From Candidatus Epulonipiscium sp. (GTDB taxonomy: Bacteria > Bacillota_A > Clostridia > Lachnospirales > Cellulosilyticaceae), in the NCBI GenBank assembly GCA_012841565.1, contig DUUM01000148.1:1-54582 (forward strand): a DNA stretch of 54,582 bases, written 5' to 3'. The notes beneath the pieces are model-generated. The model was not told the DNA's origin. It ran no database searches and saw nothing but the letters and a program-made list of their open reading frames with translations. The first letter of the stretch is position 1, and every line of letters starts with the position of its first letter. Positions 45,347 to 54,577 of the stretch are shown piece after piece. The translations under genes were made by a program, and so were the position numbers.

Positions 45347-46648
45347 TTACTCTGTTACAATAGCACTATCCACTATTAATTTTACAGATTTTGATATTTT
45401 AAGATCGTCTTTCATCATTTCTTTTTCGTTCTCACCGATTGATTTTTTGATATCTTCTGCTTTCATATTAAAGCGCTCTGCCATACTTGTTATTTCTTCT
45501 TCTACTTCTTCATCTGTAACCGTCATATCTTCTGCCTTCGCAATTGCTTCTAATACAAGACGTGATTCTAATTGAACTTTAGCATCTTTAGCAAAGTTTT
45601 CTTTAAGAGCATCTAATGTTTGTCCAGTGTATTGTAAGTAAGTGTCCATGTTGAGTCCTTGTTGGCCCATTCTGTTCGCAAAATCATTTAAGTTACGCTC
45701 TACTTGTTCATCTAGCATTGCCTGAGGCACTTCTAGTTTGGCATTTTCAACAATCTTTTGGATCACTGCATTTTCAATTTCTGAAGTCCTTGCTGTTTGT
45801 TTTTGCTCTAACAGTTTTGCCTTAATATCTTCTTTGTATTCATCTAAAGTTTCAAAATCTGAAACATCTGCCGCAAAATCATCATTCAGTTGTGGTAATT
45901 CCTTAATGTTAATGGCTTTAATAGCTACCTTAAACAATGCTGGTTTACCTGCTAATTCTTCTGCTTGGTAGTCTGCAGGGAATTCAACATTTACTTCTAC
46001 ATCTTCCCCAATATTCTTGCCAATTAATTGATCTTCAAAGTTACCAATAAAAGAACCCGATCCTATTATAAGTTCATGATCCTCAGCTTGACCACCTGGG
46101 AAAGCCTCACCATCTATAAATCCTTCAAAATCAATTGTAACTTTGTCTTGCGGCTCAACAGCTCGATCTGTAATAGTAATTTCACGCGCATTTTTTTCTT
46201 GCTCTACTGTAATCTGCCCAAGAATTTCTTCTTCAGTCACTTCTGCTGCCGCTACCTTTACTTCTACCGCTTTATAATCACCTAGCGTAATCTCTGGTTT
46301 AACTGTTACAGTTACTTCAAATACGAAAGGTTTACCTTTTTCTACAGATATAATATTAAAATTATTGTTAAAGTCAACTCTTGCAGCTATATCAATGTTA
46401 TTTTCTTTAATAACGCCATCAATAACTTCTGGCACAACAAAGTTAATTGCATCATCATAAAAAATCTCTGGTCCGTATGTTTTTTCGATTAAAGCACGTG
46501 GTGCTTTACCTTTTCTAAATCCTTGCATAGCCACTTGACCCTTCATTTTATGATATGCTTTTTTCAATCCTTCCTCAAACTTTTCTGCTGGAACCTCTAC
46601 TGTTAACTTCACTAAGCTGTTTTCTAGTACTTCTACTTTTGTATTCAT
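45347..46648 (-). CDS. tig: Trigger factor
   Basis: 433 residues. Ribosome-bound folding chaperone and peptidyl-prolyl isomerase. The ribosome-binding signature GFRKGKAPR (about residues 43-51) is present; FKBP-type isomerase domain at about 150-240 ([14 protein letters not shown]...), then the helical C-terminal chaperone arms. First gene of the tig-clpP-clpX unit. ATG 46648 after AAGGAGG. Confidence 0.96.
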   Translation of the reverse strand: MNTKVEVLENSLVKLTVEVPAEKFEEGLKKAYHKMKGQVAMQGFRKGKAPRALIEKTYGPEIFYDDAINFVVPEVIDGVIKENNIDIAARVDFNNNFNIISVEKGKPFVFEVTVTVKPEITLGDYKAVEVKVAAAEVTEEEILGQITVEQEKNAREITITDRAVEPQDKVTIDFEGFIDGEAFPGGQAEDHELIIGSGSFIGNFEDQLIGKNIGEDVEVNVEFPADYQAEELAGKPALFKVAIKAINIKELPQLNDDFAADVSDFETLDEYKEDIKAKLLEQKQTARTSEIENAVIQKIVENAKLEVPQAMLDEQVERNLNDFANRMGQQGLNMDTYLQYTGQTLDALKENFAKDAKVQLESRLVLEAIAKAEDMTVTDEEVEEEITSMAERFNMKAEDIKKSIGENEKEMMKDDLKISKSVKLIVDSAIVTE

Positions 46649-46855
46649 TAAATATGTCCTCCTTGAGTGTTTAGTATATATTCGTTATTTACAATTTATA
46701 AGTTTGTTTAATAATAACACATTTTCGCATTTAATAATTATATCATGTTTTTCAAATGAAAGCTAATAAATAGTTCTATCTTTATAATACTTTTAATATT
46801 TCTACCAACTATTGCATATGCTTTTTAGATTTCTCTTTGATATAATCATATGATA

Positions 46856-46873
46856 GTGGCATTATAATGCCAC
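46856..46873. promoter_or_regulatory. Perfect palindrome, operator candidate
   Basis: GTGGCATTATAATGCCAC, an 18-base perfect palindrome between a TATAAT (46841-46846) and the ATG at 46896. Symmetric sites of this length at a promoter are typical of repressor operators; the repressor is unknown. The central TATAAT could itself be a -10 box. Confidence 0.5.
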
Positions 46874-46895
46874 ACTTACTGAAAGGACGATTATA

Positions 46896-47339
46896 ATGAA
46901 CGATTTTAACTCCACCGCTTTACCTTGCATATCCTTTGCTAGGATTTATGAAAACAATATCGAATCACGCATTAAGGAAATTGATATTTTCCTAAAGTCT
47001 ACCCCCAGCCCTTATACCCCCGAGGATATAAGTGACTTATTACATATTGATTTAAATGATCTTATGTCTATTATGGAAAATAAAAATATCACTATCCTTA
47101 ATATACTCTCCTTTTTTACCATTGTTCAATCATCTACAAGCTATATTTGCCAATTAATTCAAAGAGAGTGGCAATATAACGGCATCCCGTACTATACTCC
47201 CGAGATAATTGCTTATATTTACGATTTAAATCTCGATAAAGTACGCCTTGCCTTTGAGCAATCCGGATTATCCCATATAGATCCAAATAATATAAAAGAG
47301 CTTTTCAACTACATATATATACCTGTTATGAATTTCTAG
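46896..47339 (+). CDS. Hypothetical protein with two similar halves
   Basis: 147 residues, ATG 46896 after GAAAGGACG. Two segments are alike: YTPEDISDLLHIDLNDLMSI (about 38-57) and YTPEIIAYIYDLNLDKVRLA (about 109-128). Each is Tyr-Thr-Pro-Glu followed by an Ile/Leu-rich helix pair, spaced about 70 residues; this looks like a duplicated helix-turn-helix. Possibly a small DNA-binding regulator. Single gene, divergent from tig. Not recognised as a known family. Confidence 0.6.
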   Translation: MNDFNSTALPCISFARIYENNIESRIKEIDIFLKSTPSPYTPEDISDLLHIDLNDLMSIMENKNITILNILSFFTIVQSSTSYICQLIQREWQYNGIPYYTPEIIAYIYDLNLDKVRLAFEQSGLSHIDPNNIKELFNYIYIPVMNF

Positions 47340-47707
47340 TCACTGGGTAGTTGATGGCTTGGAAGTCACGGGGTCAATACGCCCCCATGACTCATATCTC
47401 GACCAATTCAACCCATTCAATAACCATTTTTTAGATTATTTACACATTTGTTTTGCAAGTTTGTCAATATATGTATATTATAATGCAAATTGTCAAACAA
47501 TTCAACACTTATTTATAACTTATTCAACCACTTACTTCACCACTCTAAATCAGGGACTGTCCCTATTTTTTCCTGCGGCTCATTCGCAATGGTTGACTGA
47601 CAATACCCCGCAGGGCATCCTTTGGCTTACTAGCCAAGAGATGCCCTGCGGGGTATTGTCAGTCAACCTAATGCGGCAATAGCCTCATCTAATTATTCAC
47701 TAATAAT
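47340..47707. repeat. Palindrome-rich gap: terminator-like stem and a 29-bp perfect hairpin
   Basis: 368 bases with no supported gene. 47364-47392 has AGTCACGGGG...CCCCCATGACT, a stem that probably ends the upstream gene. 47552-47564 is the 13-base palindrome AGGGACTGTCCCT, a common Firmicutes intergenic motif. 47591-47619 and 47640-47668 are a perfect 29-bp inverted repeat with a further TTGGCT/AGCCAA stem in the loop. The latter lies just beyond the oppF stop codon on the minus strand but lacks a following T run. An open frame at 47359-47682 spans all of these and is not credible as a gene. Confidence 0.75.
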
Positions 47708-48676
47708 TTATCGTAATTCTTCCGCTCTATGACATGCCACAAAGTGTTCTTCTTCTAATTCTCTCCACTCAGGCTCTTCATCTTTACACCGATCTATTGC
47801 ATAAGGGCATCTATCTACAAACCGACATCCTTTTGGAGGATTTATTGGACTTGGTACGTCCCCTTCTAGTTTAATTATCTTTTTGTTTCTTTGCGCCTCT
47901 GGATCCGGAATTGGAATCGCAGATAAAAGGGCTTTAGTATAAGGATGAAGTGGATTATCATATAGTTCATTACTAGATGCAATTTCCATCATTTTTCCTA
48001 AGTACATAACCCCAACACGGTCAGAAATATAGCGAACCATAGATAGGTCATGAGCTATAAACAAATATGTTAGTCCCAATTTATCTTGTAGTTCTTTAAG
48101 TAAGTTAACAACTTGCGCTTGTATGGATACGTCTAAGGCTGATATCGGCTCATCACAGATAATAAATTCTGGACTAAGTGCTAAGGCTCTAGCAATTCCA
48201 ATTCTTTGACGTTGTCCACCAGAGAATTCGTGTGGAAATCTCATGGCATGCTCATTCCCAAGACCTACAAGTTCTAGTAGTTCTACCACCTTATTATGAC
48301 GCTCTTGCCTATTTTGGTATATACCATGAATATCTAAAGGCTCAGCGACAATATCCTCTACGTTCATTTTTGGGTTCAAACAAGCATAAGGATCTTGAAA
48401 AATCATTTGAAAGTTTTTTCTTATATTTTGCATTTCTTTCTTAGATAAGGTGTAAACGTTTTCATCTTTGAAAAGGAGTTTTCCGTCTGTAGGCTCATAG
48501 AGTCGCATAATCGTTCTTCCTGCAGTGGATTTACCGCAACCCGATTCCCCTACAAGGCCAAAAGTTTCACCTGGATAGATATCAAAACTAATACCATCTA
48601 CAGCTTTTAACATCCCGTCTCCTACATCAAAGTGTTTCTTTATGTTTTGTACTGATATTAATGGCTTTCGGCTCAT
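47708..48676 (-). CDS. oppF: Oligopeptide ABC transporter ATPase OppF
   Basis: 322 residues. Walker A GESGCGKST (about 40-48), signature FSGGQRQRIGIARAL, Walker B IICDEPISALD. The C-terminal segment with CRFVDRCP...DRCKDEEP...FVACH is the oligopeptide-type extension; its cysteines resemble the cluster-binding site of some OppD/OppF. Last gene of oppBCDF, one base after oppD. Confidence 0.93.
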   Translation of the reverse strand: MSRKPLISVQNIKKHFDVGDGMLKAVDGISFDIYPGETFGLVGESGCGKSTAGRTIMRLYEPTDGKLLFKDENVYTLSKKEMQNIRKNFQMIFQDPYACLNPKMNVEDIVAEPLDIHGIYQNRQERHNKVVELLELVGLGNEHAMRFPHEFSGGQRQRIGIARALALSPEFIICDEPISALDVSIQAQVVNLLKELQDKLGLTYLFIAHDLSMVRYISDRVGVMYLGKMMEIASSNELYDNPLHPYTKALLSAIPIPDPEAQRNKKIIKLEGDVPSPINPPKGCRFVDRCPYAIDRCKDEEPEWRELEEEHFVACHRAEELR

Positions 48677-48677
48677 A

Positions 48678-49682
48678 CTACGCCTCCTTTCCTTTAGTTG
48701 TTGATTGTGCCATTGGATGGTTTAGCCAACAACGACTCTCGTGGGTTTCACTATGTGTCGTAGCGTCTGGCATATGACCCTGACAAATTTTAAGAGATTC
48801 CGTACATCTGTCAAAAAACGCACATCCTATTGGTGGTGCATATAAATCCGGCGGTGTTCCTTCGATAGATTGCAAAGGTTCATCTTTTGTCATATTAGGT
48901 CTCGGAACAGATTCTAGTAATCTTCTTGTATAAGGATGTTTAGGATTATTAAAAATTTCATCTGTCGTACCCGTTTCTATAATTTGTCCAGCATACATAA
49001 CAACTACCCGATCACTTGTATCTGCAACGACGCCAAGGTCGTGAGTAATCAATATGATAGACATCTCTTTCTTTTGCTGTAGCTCTTTCATAAGATCTAA
49101 AATTTGGGCCTGAACTGTAACGTCTAAGGCCGTTGTTGGCTCATCTGCAATCAGTAGTTCTGGATCAGATACCATTGCTAAGGCTACCATTACCCTTTGT
49201 CTCATTCCACCTGAGAATTCATGTGGGTATTGCTTAATTCTTTTTTCTGGTTGAGGCACTGATACAAGTTCTAACATTTCGATTGCTTTTTTCCTTGCCT
49301 CTGCCTGACTCATTTTTTGATTTTTTCGAAGACCTTCAATAATTTGAGTTCCAACACGCATGGTAGGATTCAATGATGTCATTGGGTCTTGGAATACCAT
49401 AGCTATTTGCTTTCCTCTGATTTGTCGCATTTCTTTATCTGTTTTTGCTAAAAGGTTTTCACCTTTGAAGAGAATTTCTCCACCTTTATAATAAGCTGGT
49501 GGTACTTGTAATAGTTGCATAACGGCGTTGGCTGTTACACTCTTACCACAACCTGATTCACCGACAACTGCTACCGTTTCCTTTTTACCAACATTAAAAC
49601 TAACACCTCTAACAGCTTCCACCTCTCCAAAAAATGTTTGAAATGAAATCTTCAGGTCTTTAATTTCTAATATATTTTCCAC
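48678..49682 (-). CDS. oppD: Oligopeptide ABC transporter ATPase OppD
   Basis: 334 residues. Walker A GESGCGKSV, signature FSGGMRQRVMVALA, Walker B LLIADEPTTALD. C-terminal CAFFDRCTESLKIC...ESRCW, again with the Cys set of this family. ATG 49682 after GGAGGTGG. The oppF start codon follows with a one-base gap. Confidence 0.93.
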   Translation of the reverse strand: MENILEIKDLKISFQTFFGEVEAVRGVSFNVGKKETVAVVGESGCGKSVTANAVMQLLQVPPAYYKGGEILFKGENLLAKTDKEMRQIRGKQIAMVFQDPMTSLNPTMRVGTQIIEGLRKNQKMSQAEARKKAIEMLELVSVPQPEKRIKQYPHEFSGGMRQRVMVALAMVSDPELLIADEPTTALDVTVQAQILDLMKELQQKKEMSIILITHDLGVVADTSDRVVVMYAGQIIETGTTDEIFNNPKHPYTRRLLESVPRPNMTKDEPLQSIEGTPPDLYAPPIGCAFFDRCTESLKICQGHMPDATTHSETHESRCWLNHPMAQSTTKGKEA

Positions 49683-49693
49683 TTTCCCACCTC

Positions 49694-50629
49694 CTACTTT
49701 CGTAATCTTGGATCCAAAGCATCTCTTAGCCCATCACCTAGTACGTTAAATGCAAACATTGTTAAAGATATAAATACTGCCGGAATTAAAAGTTGATAAG
49801 CATTGCCTACTGCGAGTCCCGCGAGTCCATCACTAGCCATTGTTCCCCAACTAGATTTTGGCGCCTCAATCCCGAGTCCAATAAAACTTAAGGTAGCTTC
49901 TGCAAATATAGCACTTGGAACTAATAAAGTAACGTTAACTAAAATAGGTCCCATTGCATTAGGAATAATATGCTTCCTAAGAATCCACCACTTGGATGCG
50001 CCAAGAGAATTGGCTGCAGTAACATATTCGTTTTCTTTGAGTTGTAGCACCTGTCCACGAACGAGAATAGCCATAGGAACCCAACCTGTAAGCCCAAGGG
50101 CCAGTATCATTACAACAAGGCTATCTGCCTCTGTAAATACAACCATCATCATAATAACAATTAGCATATACGGAATACTATAAATAACCTCTGCAACACG
50201 CATCATTCTAGAGTCTAATTTAGAACTTCCCATTCCCGCAATTCCGCCGTATAGAACTCCAGCACAAAAGTCAATGAATGCTGCCGCAACACCAATTAAT
50301 AGTGAGTATCTTGCGCCATACCAAATTCTTGTAAACATATCTCTACCAAGGTCATCTGTTCCAAACCAATGTCCACCACCTGGTTTCTGATTTGTATTTA
50401 GTAAGTTTTGTTCATAATACTTAAAACCACTAATCCTAGTTCCTATTACAGCCATCACTATAAGTGCACCTATAACAATAAATCCGAACATTGCTAGTTT
50501 GTTCTGTTTTAACCTTCTCCATACATCCGCCCAATATTTAATACTAGGACGATGAATCTGTTCTGAGTCTTTATCTGCTTTCTCTGATGGTAAAAATAAA
50601 CCTGGTGAATATTCTTCCTTCATCATCAT
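49694..50629 (-). CDS. oppC: Oligopeptide ABC transporter permease OppC
   Basis: 311 residues, ATG 50629 overlapping the oppB stop codon in an ATGA arrangement. N-terminal cytoplasmic part, first membrane helix at about 43-62, then the OppC motif GTDDLGRDMFTRI and the EAA loop ANSLGASKWWILRKHIIPN, which contacts the ATPase. Further helices to about residue 300. Confidence 0.93.
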   Translation of the reverse strand: MMMKEEYSPGLFLPSEKADKDSEQIHRPSIKYWADVWRRLKQNKLAMFGFIVIGALIVMAVIGTRISGFKYYEQNLLNTNQKPGGGHWFGTDDLGRDMFTRIWYGARYSLLIGVAAAFIDFCAGVLYGGIAGMGSSKLDSRMMRVAEVIYSIPYMLIVIMMMVVFTEADSLVVMILALGLTGWVPMAILVRGQVLQLKENEYVTAANSLGASKWWILRKHIIPNAMGPILVNVTLLVPSAIFAEATLSFIGLGIEAPKSSWGTMASDGLAGLAVGNAYQLLIPAVFISLTMFAFNVLGDGLRDALDPRLRK

Positions 50630-51555
50630 CCCTCCTTCATAAGTTTAATACGTGGATCTATCAAGACATAAGCTATATCTACAATTAAAAGCATAGCAAT
50701 TAATACCATTGCATAAAACACTGTTGTTCCCATAATAATTGGATAATCCCTATTGGTAATCGAGGATACGAAGTACATTCCAAGTCCTGGTATTCCAAAC
50801 AGCTTTTCTACTACGAAACTTCCTACTACAAGATTTGTCGTAATGGTTCCAAGTACCGATACGATTGGTAAGATTGCATTCCTAATGGCATGCTTAACAA
50901 TAACAGTTCCTCTCGCTAGGCCTTTAGACGTAGCTGTTTTAATATAATCTTGATTAAGGACCTCCAACATACTAGAGCGCATTAATCTAGCTGTAAACGC
51001 TAGTGGTGACATAGCGAGGGCAATTGTAGGTAGGATTGTATGTTTGAAACTTGTCCAACCCGCAACTGGCAATAATCCACCACTTTTAGCCGCTACATAT
51101 TGTATTAGAACTGTCCCAAGCACAAAGCTGGGGACTGAAATTCCTAAGATAGCCACCACCATACTCAGATAGTCGGGCCACTTATTCTGATTCAAGGATG
51201 CCACAACCCCCAATACTGGTCCAAAACATAATGCTACAATCAAAGCCTGTAACCCTAAATATGCTGACACTGGGAAACCACTACCGATCATTTGGTTTAC
51301 TGTTTGAGTTCTACTTTTCATAGATTCTCCAAAATCTCCACGGGCCATTTTACTTAAGTAAATTATATATTGTTCATGATAAGGTTTATTGAGACCATAT
51401 TTTTCTTTTAAGTTTTCATACACAGCTGGAGGCATTTTGCTCTCGCTTCTTATAGGATCTCCTGGAACAGCATTCATCAGTACAAATGTAATCGTTATAA
51501 TTGCCCAAAGCGTAATAACTGCCATTCCTAAACGTCTTAATATATATTTAAACAT
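50626..51555 (-). CDS. oppB: Oligopeptide ABC transporter permease OppB
   Basis: 309 residues. N-terminal helix (about 9-29) with the OppB motif MNAVPGDP (about 27-34), then five more membrane helices and the EAA loop TATSKGLARGTVIVKHAIRN. ATG 51555 after AGGAGG. Preceded by a strong hairpin between it and oppA. Confidence 0.93.
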   Translation of the reverse strand: MFKYILRRLGMAVITLWAIITITFVLMNAVPGDPIRSESKMPPAVYENLKEKYGLNKPYHEQYIIYLSKMARGDFGESMKSRTQTVNQMIGSGFPVSAYLGLQALIVALCFGPVLGVVASLNQNKWPDYLSMVVAILGISVPSFVLGTVLIQYVAAKSGGLLPVAGWTSFKHTILPTIALAMSPLAFTARLMRSSMLEVLNQDYIKTATSKGLARGTVIVKHAIRNAILPIVSVLGTITTNLVVGSFVVEKLFGIPGLGMYFVSSITNRDYPIIMGTTVFYAMVLIAMLLIVDIAYVLIDPRIKLMKEG

Positions 51556-51599
51556 TTTTCCCCTCCTTCTATATTGTTTATCTTGTTTTATATTTGTAT

Positions 51600-51650
51600 T
51601 TACAACACAAAGAAAATCGGCGCGTCATCAGCGCGTCGATTTTCTTTGTC
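51600..51650 (-). terminator. Strong hairpin between oppA and oppB
   Basis: ACAAAGAAAATCG.CGCG pairs with CGCG.CGATTTTCTTTGT (about 16 bp) in the 125-base gap. It has no clean T run, so it may be a partial terminator or a processing/stabilising hairpin that raises oppA over oppBCDF. Confidence 0.65.
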
Positions 51651-51680
51651 TCTACCCTAAATTTTGTTTGCAACTTTATA

Positions 51681-53348
51681 TTACTTATTCATGTCTGAAT
51701 AAATAAATGATGGGTCACGGTTAACAATTTTGTATACACCTGTTAAATGCGTTTTTTGTGTATATGGTTTTGTGTAATAGTAAATAGGCATTACTGATGC
51801 ATTATTCATAAATAATGCTTCCGCTTCACGCATTGCATCAAATCTCACTGTTTGATCTGCTGTACCTTTTGCAACACTTACTAATTCATCATATTCTTTC
51901 ATGTTGAATTTAGAATCATTGTATGGTCCGTCTGATACAAATAAGTCTATAAATGTCATAGGATCTACATAGTCACCAACCCAACCTGCACGTGAAACTT
52001 GGTAATCTCCAGCTTTTTCACGGTCTAGTTTAACTTGGAACTCAACGTTTTCAAGTTGAACTTCGATGCCTAAGTTATTTCTCCACATTTCTTGGACTAC
52101 TTGAGCAACCTTTTTATGACCTTCTTGCGTGTTATAAAGAATAGCTGGTTTAATGTCAGCTACTGTCATGCCTTCTTCAGCAAGACCTTCAGCTAATAAT
52201 ACTTTAGCTGCTTCAACGTCTTCTTTGAAATAGTCGCCTTGTGCTTCACGGAAGTCTTTACCCGTTTCGTCTGGAATACCTGGAGGTACAATAGCGAAAG
52301 CTGGGGTTTGTCCACCTTGAGCTACTTTATCTGTAATCGTCTCACGATCAATTGCCATCGAAAGAGCTTGCCTTACTTTAGGATTATTAAATGGTTTAAT
52401 TTTTGTATTAAAGTTATAGTAGTAAACCGCTAATTCTTCACCAATAACAAGTTCTGGATCAGCTTTAGCTTTTAAGTCAGCTACTACAGTTTGTGGTAAT
52501 GGGTATAAGAAGTCAAACTCGTTTGCTTGGTATTTTTGCCATGCTGTATTCTCATCTTCAAGAATTGCAAAGTCAATACCATCTAACTTAACTTCTGATG
52601 CATTATAATAATTATCATTTTTCATGATTAAAATATTTGCTTTGTGGTTCCACTGTGTTAATTTAAATGCTCCGTTAGACACGAATGTCGCTGGCTCATT
52701 TGCCCATTCCGGGTTAGCTTCTACTACGGCTTTGTTAACTGGGAAGAATGTATAGAAAGCTGTTAATTCAACAAAGTAAGGTGCTGGTTGCTCAAGCACT
52801 ACTTCAAGTGTTAAATCATCTAAAGCTTTTACACCAACATCATCAATTGATGCTGTTCCTGTATTATACGCTTCACCATTTTTTAAATAGTATAGTTGAT
52901 ATGCATATGTTGAACCTAGGTTTGCATCAAGTACACGTTTCCATGAAAATTCAAAGTCATTAGCTGTTACTGGGTCTCCATTTGACCATTTAATATCATC
53001 ACGCATATTAAAAGTGTATGTTACACCATCATCTGCTAATGTGTAGTCTTTTGCCATTCCGCCTACTAGGTTACCATCTTTGTCTTTTTTCATAAGACCT
53101 TCAAAGGTATGATCAATAACCCATGACTCATGTGTCCCTTGTGCAAGGGCTGGATCTAATGAACCTGGCTCACTTGTATTGTTTGTACGTAAAATCTTAT
53201 CTCCTGTGCTTGTTGAACCACCATCAGTGCTCTCCGTCGTTGTACCGCCTGTACTTGGTTTTTCTGGACTACCTCCAGCAAAGCACGCTGTTGTAAGTAA
53301 TGCTACTGTTAATGCTAGACTCGCAACAGTAATTAATTTTTTATTCAT
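51681..53348 (-). CDS. oppA: Oligopeptide-binding lipoprotein OppA
   Basis: 555 residues. Signal peptide with lipobox LLTTACFAGG (Cys at residue 22), then a Ser/Thr/Gly-rich spacer and the type 5 solute-binding fold: EPGSLDPALAQGTHESWVI, WSNGDPVTANDFEFSWKRVL, and NKAVVEANPEW. Extracellular peptide receptor of the OppABCDF importer. ATG 53348 after AGGGGG. Gene order oppA-oppB-oppC-oppD-oppF on the minus strand. Confidence 0.95.
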   Translation of the reverse strand: MNKKLITVASLALTVALLTTACFAGGSPEKPSTGGTTTESTDGGSTSTGDKILRTNNTSEPGSLDPALAQGTHESWVIDHTFEGLMKKDKDGNLVGGMAKDYTLADDGVTYTFNMRDDIKWSNGDPVTANDFEFSWKRVLDANLGSTYAYQLYYLKNGEAYNTGTASIDDVGVKALDDLTLEVVLEQPAPYFVELTAFYTFFPVNKAVVEANPEWANEPATFVSNGAFKLTQWNHKANILIMKNDNYYNASEVKLDGIDFAILEDENTAWQKYQANEFDFLYPLPQTVVADLKAKADPELVIGEELAVYYYNFNTKIKPFNNPKVRQALSMAIDRETITDKVAQGGQTPAFAIVPPGIPDETGKDFREAQGDYFKEDVEAAKVLLAEGLAEEGMTVADIKPAILYNTQEGHKKVAQVVQEMWRNNLGIEVQLENVEFQVKLDREKAGDYQVSRAGWVGDYVDPMTFIDLFVSDGPYNDSKFNMKEYDELVSVAKGTADQTVRFDAMREAEALFMNNASVMPIYYYTKPYTQKTHLTGVYKIVNRDPSFIYSDMNK

Positions 53349-53434
53349 GTTTTTCCCCCTCTTGACAACTTTTTGATTTGGAATGTTAAGCGTTGTCTAA
53401 ATGTGTATAAACGTATCTAAAATTATTTATCAGA

Positions 53435-53463
53435 AGTATACCATTAATAAACAACAAATTCAA
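53435..53463 (-). promoter_or_regulatory. Promoter of oppA
   Basis: On the minus strand TTGAAT (complement of 53458-53463), 17-base spacer, TATACT (complement of 53435-53440), about 87 bases before the oppA ATG. The rest of 53349-53637 is AT-rich with no gene. Confidence 0.7.
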
Positions 53464-53637
53464 GTGATTTTTTAAACTGCAATTAATAAACAATTGGCAA
53501 TCTAAGGCCAATAGACCCAATACTTATAGGCCACTTACAATGTCATCTATTTTTTTTCCTATGATTTCCTATTTTTACCTTGCTTTTAATCTCTTCCCAT
53601 CATATCCTTATGGTATAAAGATAAAAGGAGGTATGAC

Positions 53638-54090
53638 ATGGAAATTGAGCGTAAGTTTTTAGTTAATTCATTACCTGAGCTTGAGAAGTATAAAGGAAAA
53701 CTGGTTAAGCAAGGATATATTTCAACAGATCCTGTTATTAGGATTCGCAAAATGTCCGATTTATATACATTAACCGTAAAATCTAAAGGTCACCTTATTA
53801 GGAGAGAATTTGAGCTAGATCTTACATTAGAACAATTTGATGATTTATGGAAAAAGGTTCATAACGTATATGTTTCAAAAACGAGATACTTCATTCCTTT
53901 AGACCCTACTCATGTTGCAGAACTAGATATTTATTACGAAAACCTGGAAGGACTTGTAACCGTAGAAGTAGAGTTTGATTCTATGAAGGATGCCGAGAGC
54001 TTTATAGCTCCTGACTGGTTTGGCGAGGACGTCACCCATGATAGCAGATATAAAAATAATCACCTTGCTATCTATGGACTACCTAAATAA
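53638..54090 (+). CDS. CYTH domain (triphosphate tunnel) protein
   Basis: 150 residues. The ExExK motif is EIERK at residues 2-6, followed by RIRKM, LTVKSKG, REFELDL, KTRY and the DIYYENLEGLVTVEVEF segment with its alternating acidic residues, all typical of the metal-binding tunnel of CYTH enzymes. Small single-domain members hydrolyse inorganic triphosphate or similar compounds; the true substrate is not readable. ATG 53638 after AAGGAGG. Single gene with its own terminator. Confidence 0.9.
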   Translation: MEIERKFLVNSLPELEKYKGKLVKQGYISTDPVIRIRKMSDLYTLTVKSKGHLIRREFELDLTLEQFDDLWKKVHNVYVSKTRYFIPLDPTHVAELDIYYENLEGLVTVEVEFDSMKDAESFIAPDWFGEDVTHDSRYKNNHLAIYGLPK

Positions 54091-54107
54091 TATGTCTATA
54101 TAAAACA

Positions 54108-54142
54108 TATAAAACCTCCTAGTTCACCAGGAGGTTTTATTA
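54108..54142 (+). terminator. Terminator of the CYTH gene
   Basis: ATAAAACCTCCTAG...CAGGAGGTTTTAT stem directly after the stop codon, followed by TATAG. Confidence 0.75.
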
Positions 54143-54188
54143 TAGCCAAATTTAGGGTAGTTACATTTCTATAATCATTATAAAAAAG

Positions 54189-54258
54189 GTGCCTGACACA
54201 TCCTCTCCAGGACACACAACTCTGGTTGCAAAAGTCCCAGAAAGGATGTGTCAGGCAC
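54189..54258. repeat. REP-like palindrome (GTGCCTGACACA type)
   Basis: A perfect 16-bp inverted repeat GTGCCTGACACATCCT (54189-54204) with its complement at 54243-54258, and a 38-base loop. The GTGCCTGACAC sequence resembles widespread intergenic palindromes of Firmicutes that are often linked to RAYT-type transposases. No transposase is near. Confidence 0.7.
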
Positions 54259-54299
54259 GGTATCATTGGTAAGGAAAGCAGAACTTTCCTATCATATAA

Positions 54300-54332
54300 A
54301 AAACGGTCAGCAAATGATTTGCTGACCGTTTT
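54300..54332 (-). terminator. Terminator of the tRNA cluster
   Basis: AAAACGGTCAGCAAA pairs with TTTGCTGACCGTTTT with a 3-base loop; on the minus strand it lies immediately downstream of tRNA-Gln. Confidence 0.85.
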
Positions 54333-54338
54333 ATCTAC

Positions 54339-54409
54339 TGGGTAGAAAGGATTCGAACCTTTGCATACAGAAGTCAAAGTCCTGTGCCTTACCGCTTGGC
54401 GACTACCCA
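54339..54409 (-). tRNA. tRNA-Gln (anticodon TTG)
   Basis: 71-base cloverleaf: acceptor TGGGTAG/CTACCCA, anticodon stem CAGGA/TTCTG with loop CTTTGAC (anticodon TTG), T arm AAAGG TTCGAAT CCTTT. CCA not encoded. Last tRNA of a minus-strand group. Confidence 0.95.
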
Positions 54410-54418
54410 ATATTAAAA

Positions 54419-54493
54419 GGTGAAAGAGGGGATTCGAACCCCCGGCCCCCAGAGCCACAATCTGGTGCTCTAACCAACTGAGCTACTCCCACC
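54419..54493 (-). tRNA. tRNA-His (anticodon GTG)
   Basis: Acceptor GTGGGAG/CTTTCAC with two G-U pairs and an extra 5' G (G-1), which is a His identity element; anticodon loop TTGTGGC (anticodon GTG); T arm GGGGG TTCGAAT CCCCT. CCA not encoded. Confidence 0.93.
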
Positions 54494-54504
54494 ATATAAC
54501 AAAC

Positions 54505-54577
54505 GTGCCAACAGGGATTCGAACCCCGGACCTACGCCTTAGAAGGGCGTTGCTCTATCCAGTTAAGCTATTGGCAC
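54505..54577 (-). tRNA. tRNA-Arg (anticodon TCT)
   Basis: 73-base cloverleaf: acceptor GTGCCAA/TTGGCAC, anticodon stem ACGCC/GGCGT with loop CTTCTAA (anticodon TCT), T arm CGGGG TTCGAAT CCCTG. First tRNA visible in the group; the cluster may continue to the right of the window. Confidence 0.94.

Noticed and set aside
47359..47682. 107-residue open frame on the plus strand
   Set aside because: It spans several palindromes, including the 29-bp perfect inverted repeat, and has no ribosome binding site.
54096..54458. 120-residue open frame on the minus strand
   Set aside because: It runs through two tRNA genes, two terminators and a repeat.
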